Source: Halobacillus_A sp043497005
Lineage (GTDB): Bacteria; Bacillota; Bacilli; Bacillales; Halobacillaceae
Length of the DNA: 64,000 nucleotides
NCBI RefSeq assembly: GCF_043497005.1
Contig: NZ_JBIEKE010000001.1
Span: forward strand, 620,001 to 684,000
Direction of reading: 5' to 3'
In this document: one piece after another, positions 59,387 to 64,000 of the stretch
Layout of the letters: each line of letters starts with the position of its first letter
Numbering within the stretch: the stretch's first letter is position 1
Translations under genes and position numbers: made by a program
Notes under the pieces: generated by a model
Database searches by the model: none
The model's input: only the letters and a program-made list of their open reading frames with translations
What the model was told of the DNA's origin: nothing

Positions 59387-59425
59387 GTACCAGGTACCGA
59401 AATTCAGCTTTTCGGTACCTGGTAC
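59387..59425. repeat. REPIN-like doublet after the pgs operon
   Basis: Cores at 59387-59397 (A) and 59415-59425 (T), 28 bp apart. GGGTACCAGGTACCGAAA pairs with its complement TTTTCGGTACCTGGTACCC, forming a near-perfect long hairpin. It may also act as the operon's 3' end. Confidence 0.9.
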
Positions 59426-59509
59426 CCTCATGCGTCAGTCACCTTCCTTTCAATTGAACAAAATATTCAGTAAAATAAGCACTACATTCAATAAAAGGTG
59501 GGATTCATT

Positions 59510-60169
59510 GTGAGTAATGACATACTGTACAAGAAATCATATTTTTCAAGACTGCCGGAACTTGGTGACCTGGCACCGGAAGCGTTTAAAGCCTTCGTTG
59601 CATTTGATCAAAAGGCTGTAGCACCTGGACAGCTTTCAACGAAATTTAAGGAAATTATCGCGATCGCTGTTGCCCACACTACTGGCTGCCCTTATTGCAT
59701 TGACGTTCATGTCAATAATGCGAAGGACCAAAATGTGACGAAAGAAGAAATGAGCGAAAGCATCTTTGTAGCCACTGCGTTAAAGGCGGGTTCTGCCGCA
59801 GCGCACGGAGTAAATGCCCTCAATGCTTACGATTTTGGCTCAAATGATCATCTTTATAAAGCGGAGTATTTTAATCGCATCAAAGAATTTACGGAGCTTT
59901 CGGGTGAAGCTTTTCAAGGATTCATGGACTTTGATAAAAAAGCGATGAAAGCCGGAGTGCTCTCAGCAAAAGAAAAAGAACTGATTGCTGTTGCTGTTGC
60001 GCATACAACGGGCTGTCCGTACTGCATAGATATTCATACGAAAGGGGCAAAAGAGCAAGGCGCTTCTAAAGAAGAAGTGGCTGAAAGCATTTTTGTAGCG
60101 ACGGCGTTAAAAGCAGGATCGGCTCTCGCTCATTCGGTGAATGCGCTGCAAGCGTATGACAGCGAATAA
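59510..60169 (+). CDS. Tandem AhpD / carboxymuconolactone decarboxylase-like protein
   Basis: Two AhpD-like domains in one 219-residue chain. Each carries the redox motif CxxCxxxH: Cys60, Cys63, His67 and Cys169, Cys172, His176, inside nearly identical stretches AHTTGCPYCIDVH and AHTTGCPYCIDIH. Such proteins act as alkylhydroperoxidase partners or unknown oxidoreductases; usual length is about 110-150 residues for one domain. The two halves are clearly duplicated (both end SIFVATALKAGS). GTG 59510 follows AAAAGGTGGG. Confidence 0.88.
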   Translation: MSNDILYKKSYFSRLPELGDLAPEAFKAFVAFDQKAVAPGQLSTKFKEIIAIAVAHTTGCPYCIDVHVNNAKDQNVTKEEMSESIFVATALKAGSAAAHGVNALNAYDFGSNDHLYKAEYFNRIKEFTELSGEAFQGFMDFDKKAMKAGVLSAKEKELIAVAVAHTTGCPYCIDIHTKGAKEQGASKEEVAESIFVATALKAGSALAHSVNALQAYDSE

Positions 60170-60178
60170 GATTTTCAA

Positions 60179-60214
60179 GCCTCTATGTCGCATAATCCGG
60201 CATAGAGGTTTTTT
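60179..60214 (+). terminator. Terminator of the AhpD-like gene
   Basis: CCTCTATG pairs with CATAGAGG, then six T. Confidence 0.88.
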
Positions 60215-60340
60215 AGTGAACGAATGTAACACATGCTCGTATAGATAGTAAGCTTTTAAAATATGGGGGAGTCCGTTTGGTCAGCTTCTAAAAAAATTTA
60301 TACGAACTATCGATAGCTGCCTTACTTATCTGTTTTTTCT

Positions 60341-60763
60341 ATGAAAAAGCCAACTCTATCAATTATTGTTACTGATCCAGAAGGTCGTGATTTATTTATC
60401 GCCCAGGAGAAACCGAGTTTAATTGATTTCTCCATAGAAGCAAGTGTAACCGGCGAAACGTTTTCCTCGATTCGAAAACGTTCCCTCGTTTATTCTTCGA
60501 TGAAAGAGACCCTCAATAATCATGATGTCTTTTACATGACTACGAAAGAGTTACAAGAAGAAGTGCTCCTTCCATTATTGGCTGCCATAATTGCCGTAGA
60601 TTCCATTATTATCATGCGCAATAAGAAAAAACCTCAAGGATCGATCGCAGCCTTGAGGTTTTTTCACAATTCTTTTCTCATCTTTAACCACAGCCAGGCA
60701 ATGAAGTTCGCCGGGATAAAGAAAGGATGGATCTGGGTGTTGGCGTGCAGGAGCTCTTCTTGA
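60341..60763 (+). CDS. Doubtful hypothetical gene, possibly a decayed 3' fragment
   Basis: Up to 140 residues. The first about 100 look protein-like (LSIIVTDPEGRDLFIAQEKP, then a hydrophobic LLPLLAAIIAVDSIII), but no ribosome binding site precedes the ATG, and the reading frame passes through a perfect terminator hairpin (60626-60664) and into the end of the opposite-strand gene. A protein ending near residue 100 would need a stop that is not there. It may be the end of a gene that lost its start and stop. Confidence 0.35.
   Translation: MKKPTLSIIVTDPEGRDLFIAQEKPSLIDFSIEASVTGETFSSIRKRSLVYSSMKETLNNHDVFYMTTKELQEEVLLPLLAAIIAVDSIIIMRNKKKPQGSIAALRFFHNSFLIFNHSQAMKFAGIKKGWIWVLACRSSS
60626..60664. 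terminator. Bidirectional terminator of the small minus-strand gene
   Basis: AAAAAACCTCAAGG pairs perfectly with CCTTGAGGTTTTTT; its right end meets the stop codon of the minus-strand gene. Confidence 0.92.
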
Positions 60764-60915
60764 AAAGGCATCTGATCATAATACTCGTTTTGCGTGGTAT
60801 TTTTTCTTTTCATTTCATCTTTGATGCCTTTTAAATAACGAACTTGAATCGGAATCATCACAATCGTCACCATGAGCACAATACTTCCAATGATAATGAT
60901 AAACGGCCAGATAAT
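60664..60915 (-). CDS. Small membrane protein, possibly DUF3949-like, with a likely non-AUG start
   Basis: From the first standard start (GTG, 60879) it encodes 71 residues, but this cuts the hydrophobic helix. Extending upstream gives IWPFIIIIGSIVLMVTIVMIPIQ, one full membrane segment, and a strong GGAGGG site four bases before an ATT codon at 60915. The rest (RYLKGIKDEMK, YYDQMPFQEELLHA, PFFIPANFIAWLW) resembles small DUF3949-type proteins of bacilli. The start at 60915 is inferred. It ends at the terminator 60626-60664. The 302 bases from 60916 to 61217 hold nothing but the hairpin at 61031 and presumed promoters. Confidence 0.6.
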   Translation of the reverse strand: MIWPFIIIIGSIVLMVTIVMIPIQVRYLKGIKDEMKRKNTTQNEYYDQMPFQEELLHANTQIHPFFIPANFIAWLWLKMRKEL

Positions 60916-61030
60916 AAATCCCTCCGTAATCTATGTTACTTGTATTTACGAAAAAGGTTGAGTTGACGTTTCATATTTTAAAGGTTTTCAATAAATCACA
61001 ATTCAGTTATGATTTTTTTAGTAAAGACGG

Positions 61031-61064
61031 CCTCTATTTGGGTCCAGCCAAATAGAGGTTTTTT
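61031..61064 (+). terminator. Terminator-like hairpin upstream of the PRD regulator
   Basis: CCTCTATTTGG pairs perfectly with CCAAATAGAGG around GTCCAG, then a T-run. No gene ends just before it on the + strand, so it may be a leader attenuator for the downstream operon. Confidence 0.7.
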
Positions 61065-61217
61065 ATTGTCGAAAAATGCTGACAAATCAGCGTCCTGACT
61101 GTGATTTTTTATGTAAATCACGGTGTTGTACATAAAATGTCCGCTCATTTGTGATGAAAGCGTATACATTAGCGGGCTGGGCGGTGCTATGATTTGTATC
61201 AGAAGGAGGGATTGGCG

Positions 61218-63275
61218 TTGACGCTGGGTGATCGGAGCAAAATGATTTTGGATGAATTAGTGAGTAATCCAAGGGTCACGAGTATGGTATTGGAAAAGAA
61301 ATACGATCTTTCGCGTCGTCAGCTTGGCTACAGTTTTAACAAAATTAATGATTGGTTATTGTCGAAGAATCTTCCTGTCATTGAACGAACGCGGCAGGGT
61401 CATTTCATCATTGATCAGTCGGTGTTTACGAAGCTGAATGCTGATGAGGAAGTCACTCCTTTGGAAAGATCCTTTTTCACGGAAGAGCAGCGGGTGTATT
61501 TGATCCTGATGATGTTGTTAAGCCGTGAGGAAGAGCTGTCGCTCAGTCATTTTACCTCTGAACTTCATGTGAGTAAAAATACGGTGCTGAATGATTTAAA
61601 GCACGTGCAGCAATTTGCAGGCGACTATGAATTATCGATTCGTTATGCGAGAAAGTCAGGCTACCTGTTAGAAGGAAAAGAGTTTCAAACGCGTAAGCTG
61701 CTCATCAATGTCACCTATCAATTGATTCAGCTGAGCGGGGGGATGGAGCAGTTAAAGGAAATTACCGGCATACAGGAGGAAGAATTAGAAGATATTCGTA
61801 AGCGGATCGAAAAGGTGGAAGCGAAGCTCAGCCTTAAGTTTACGGATGAAAAACTGGCTACGATGCCGTTTATTCTCTGTCTCATTCTTAAACGGATTGA
61901 GAAAGGACAGCAGGTTCGTTCGTTTTCGATAGCGTATGAAGAATTATCGGATACGAAGGAGTATTTAGCGACGGAGGAAATTTTTCAAGAGTTAAAAGAA
62001 ATTCCGGAGCAGGAACGACTGTTTATGACGCTGCATTTATTGACGGCGAACGTGTACTGGTCGGAATATCTTTCGGAGAATGATAGTGTTCCCAATTTAC
62101 TTCCGGCGATTGATCAAATGGTGAGGCAGTTCGAGAAAAGTGCATGCATCTACTTGCAGGATCGTGAACAGCTGCTGAACAAGCTGCTTCAGCACGTGAA
62201 GCCTGCGTATTACCGCATTAAGTACGAACTGACGGAAACGATTGAAGTACAGGAGGCTTTAAGCAAGGAGTTTAAAGAGCTGCATCACTTAGTGAAACGA
62301 TCGACGGGTCCGTTAAAGGAACGAATCGGTCAGGGTATTCCTGAAAATGAGCTGACGTTTATTACGATGCTGATCGGCGGCTGGATGACGAAGCAGGGCG
62401 ACAGTATTCAAGAGAAGGTGAAGGCAATTGTCGTTTGTCCACAGGGCGTATCTGTTTCACGGCTGATGTACAACGAACTGCGGGAGCTCTTTCCTGAGTT
62501 TGTCTTTCTCGATTCGCTCTCCGTTCGAGAGTTTTTAACGTATGGCTTAGCGTACGATATCGTTTTTTCAGCCACGTCTTTAGAAACGGACAAACGCTTG
62601 TTTATTACAAAAGCGTTCCTCGGCTGGGAAGAGAAGTACCGATTGAGAAAGCAAGTGATGCTCGAACTGCACGGGTATATGGCCAACGATATTAACGTCA
62701 GCCATTTGCTCGACATTATTAAAAATCACGCCGTCATTGAAAATGAAAATGAATTAACGAGAGAGCTGGAGCGTTATATTCACCGGGATGAAGCTTCGTC
62801 CTTAAAGCAGCAGTCGAAGTCGAGAGATGCGAACCTCAACGAACTGATCTCACCCCGCCATATTACAGTAAAGCATTCGAGTGCTTCATGGGAGCAGGCG
62901 GTGGAGGAAGCGGCACGGCCGCTGCTTGAGACGGGGCAGATCTGCCGTGAATACGTGGAGGCCATGGTATCAAACACCGACCGCGATCCTTATATTATGA
63001 TCGGGCCGAACATGGCGATTCCTCATGCGGCTCCGGAAGAAGGAGTCAATGAGGTAGGGATGAGCCTGCTGCGGTTAAGAAAAGGTGTGGCTTTTAATGA
63101 CGATTATACGGTTAATCTCATCGTGGTTATTGCCGCAGTTGATAAGCAGCAGCACATTCATGCGCTTATGCAGCTGATGAAGCTTGCTGGTTCAAAGAAA
63201 GACCGTGACCGCATGATTGAGGCCAATTCCGTCCATGAAATACACGACGTACTAACAGATTATTCAAACGAGTAG
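61218..63275 (+). CDS. PRD-domain transcriptional regulator of a PTS operon (BglG/MtlR type)
   Basis: A 685-residue DNA-binding activator controlled by PTS phosphorylation. Order: N-terminal HTH (about 5-55), a second Mga-like HTH (about 90-140), two PRD domains (about 170-390), an EIIB-like domain (VVCPQGVSVSRLMY, Cys in the loop), and a C-terminal EIIA domain (active-site region GPNMAIPHAAPEEG). TTG 61218 follows AAGGAGGGA. With EIIA and EIIB genes next it likely controls uptake of galactitol, ascorbate or a similar sugar. The exact sugar is not visible. Confidence 0.88.
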   Translation: MTLGDRSKMILDELVSNPRVTSMVLEKKYDLSRRQLGYSFNKINDWLLSKNLPVIERTRQGHFIIDQSVFTKLNADEEVTPLERSFFTEEQRVYLILMMLLSREEELSLSHFTSELHVSKNTVLNDLKHVQQFAGDYELSIRYARKSGYLLEGKEFQTRKLLINVTYQLIQLSGGMEQLKEITGIQEEELEDIRKRIEKVEAKLSLKFTDEKLATMPFILCLILKRIEKGQQVRSFSIAYEELSDTKEYLATEEIFQELKEIPEQERLFMTLHLLTANVYWSEYLSENDSVPNLLPAIDQMVRQFEKSACIYLQDREQLLNKLLQHVKPAYYRIKYELTETIEVQEALSKEFKELHHLVKRSTGPLKERIGQGIPENELTFITMLIGGWMTKQGDSIQEKVKAIVVCPQGVSVSRLMYNELRELFPEFVFLDSLSVREFLTYGLAYDIVFSATSLETDKRLFITKAFLGWEEKYRLRKQVMLELHGYMANDINVSHLLDIIKNHAVIENENELTRELERYIHRDEASSLKQQSKSRDANLNELISPRHITVKHSSASWEQAVEEAARPLLETGQICREYVEAMVSNTDRDPYIMIGPNMAIPHAAPEEGVNEVGMSLLRLRKGVAFNDDYTVNLIVVIAAVDKQQHIHALMQLMKLAGSKKDRDRMIEANSVHEIHDVLTDYSNE

Positions 63276-63297
63276 ACAACAGATAGAGGTGAAGAAA

Positions 63298-63771
63298 GTG
63301 AACGAACTGTACTTTGATGAATCGATCATCCTGCTGGACATTGAATCGGCCACAAAAGAAGATGTCCTCACACAAATGGGTCAGAATCTAGTCGACAAAG
63401 GGCTGGTCAAGCCTTCGTTTATCCAGGCGATTATTGACAGGGAAGCAGAATTTGCTACGGGTCTTCCGACAGAGGGGTTCTCAGTAGCGATTCCCCATAC
63501 GGATATTGAGCACGTGCTTCATAAAACGATCAGCGTCGGCATTGTAAAAGAGCCGGTTGATTTTGGAGTCATGGGCGATGACAGTGAGACAACGCCGGTA
63601 AAAATCATTTTTTTATTAGCGATGAATGAAGCTCATTCACAGCTTTCGCTGCTGCAGAAGCTGATGCAGCTTTTCCAAAATGAAGACACGCTGAGATATC
63701 TCGCGGAGGAAAGCAGCAAAACGAAAATGAAAGATTTTATCGAAAAGAAACTGGATTTCGCAAAATTATAA
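63298..63771 (+). CDS. PTS EIIA component, fructose/galactitol family
   Basis: Phosphocarrier of 157 residues. The phosphorylated His is in GFSVAIPHTDIEHV; LAMNEAHSQLSLLQKLMQLF follows, as in EIIA-Gat/EIIA-Fru type proteins. GTG 63298 follows AGAGGTGAAG. It receives phosphate from HPr and passes it to the EIIB encoded next, 13 bp downstream. Confidence 0.9.
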   Translation: MNELYFDESIILLDIESATKEDVLTQMGQNLVDKGLVKPSFIQAIIDREAEFATGLPTEGFSVAIPHTDIEHVLHKTISVGIVKEPVDFGVMGDDSETTPVKIIFLLAMNEAHSQLSLLQKLMQLFQNEDTLRYLAEESSKTKMKDFIEKKLDFAKL

Positions 63772-63784
63772 GGAGGTTTTTCAA

Positions 63785-64000
63785 ATGAAAAAGAAACAAG
63801 TATTGGTGGCATGTGGAGCAGGAATCGCAACATCTACGGTGGTCAACGGAGCAATTGAAGATATGGCGAAGGAAAATGATTTAAAGGTAGATTTGGTTCA
63901 AATTAAAATTTCTGAAGTGGGCGGCTATGAAGAAACAGCTGATCTGCTCGTCACTACTGCGATGACGAAGAAGGAATACCCGTTCCCGGTCATCAATGCA
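63785..64000 (+). CDS. PTS EIIB component, galactitol/ascorbate type (3' end outside window)
   Basis: The first 72 residues of a small EIIB: MKKKQVLVACGAGIATSTVV carries the phosphocysteine loop CGAGIATS, followed by KENDLKVDLVQIKISEV. ATG after AAGGAGG. EIIC is expected next. The CGAGIATS loop fits EIIB-Gat more than EIIB-Fru. Confidence 0.9.
   Translation, partial: MKKKQVLVACGAGIATSTVVNGAIEDMAKENDLKVDLVQIKISEVGGYEETADLLVTTAMTKKEYPFPVINA

Noticed and set aside
1..64000. tRNA, rRNA or prophage segments
   Set aside because: I looked for rRNA-like and cloverleaf stretches and phage genes and saw none; a tRNA could still be missed by eye.

Overview
The window reads as chromosomal DNA from a moderately halophilic member of the Bacillaceae, close to Halobacillus, Thalassobacillus or Pontibacillus. 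The genus is inferred from gene order, endospore genes, acidic protein tails and moderate GC; no marker gene proves it. Nearly every gene is on the + strand. The order follows the Bacillus subtilis segment rpoE-pyrG-spo0F-fbaA-ywjH-murAB-rho-rpmE-tdk-prfA-prmC-spoIIR-ywlC-ywlE-rpiB-ywlG-glyA-upp-atp-ywzB-ywmB-murAA-spoIID-spoIIQ-spoIIID-mbl-flhO-flhP-fabZ. No rRNA, tRNA, prophage or CRISPR locus was seen.

Layout. 1-11 kb: the 3' end of icmF, then RNA polymerase delta, CTP synthase behind a leader that looks like the CTP-sensing reiterative-transcription attenuator, Spo0F, two carbon-metabolism aldolases, a MurA paralogue, Rho and a zinc-free ribosomal protein L31. 11-24 kb: thymidine kinase, a dimethylargininase-like enzyme, release factor 1 and its methylase, SpoIIR, the threonylcarbamoyl-AMP synthase gene preceded by a cluster of DnaA boxes, MntP, the arginine phosphatase YwlE (with an unusual insertion), RpiB, GlyA, Upp and WecB. 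25-34 kb: a Vpr-type subtilase and the complete ATP synthase operon atpZIBEFHAGDC. 35-47 kb: MurAA, SpoIID, SpoIIQ, SpoIIID, Mbl, two flagellar rod/hook proteins, a flavin monooxygenase/methyltransferase pair and FabZ. 47-64 kb is more accessory: small lipoprotein and membrane genes, a REP-associated tyrosine transposase (RAYT), an RND efflux pair, a five-gene poly-gamma-glutamate operon in capBCADE order, a tandem AhpD-like protein, and the start of a galactitol/ascorbate-type PTS operon with its PRD regulator.

The most striking non-coding signal is a family of 11-bp near-palindromes, GTACCAGGTAC or its complement GTACCTGGTAC. I count 25 exact copies, all between genes, in nine places. Within clusters they are mostly set exactly 28 bp apart, an 11-bp core plus 17 bp of unrelated spacer. 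Two arrays flank the RAYT gene directly, which suggests a REP/REPIN-RAYT system with an unusual fixed-pitch architecture in a Gram-positive.

Three other repeat types occur. One is an inverted pair of structured palindromic elements present twice, with a compensatory base-pair change and, in one copy, a 21-bp flanking direct repeat. The second is a 121-bp foldback element in three tandem copies, with a half-copy inside the atp operon. The third is a GC-rich structured element after fabZ with its own strong terminator.

Functionally the window joins nucleotide supply (pyrG, tdk, upp, glyA), wall synthesis and shape (two murA, mbl, wecB), energy (atp), sporulation (spo0F, spoIIR, spoIID, spoIIQ, spoIIID) and a surface/stress layer (poly-gamma-glutamate, RND pump).
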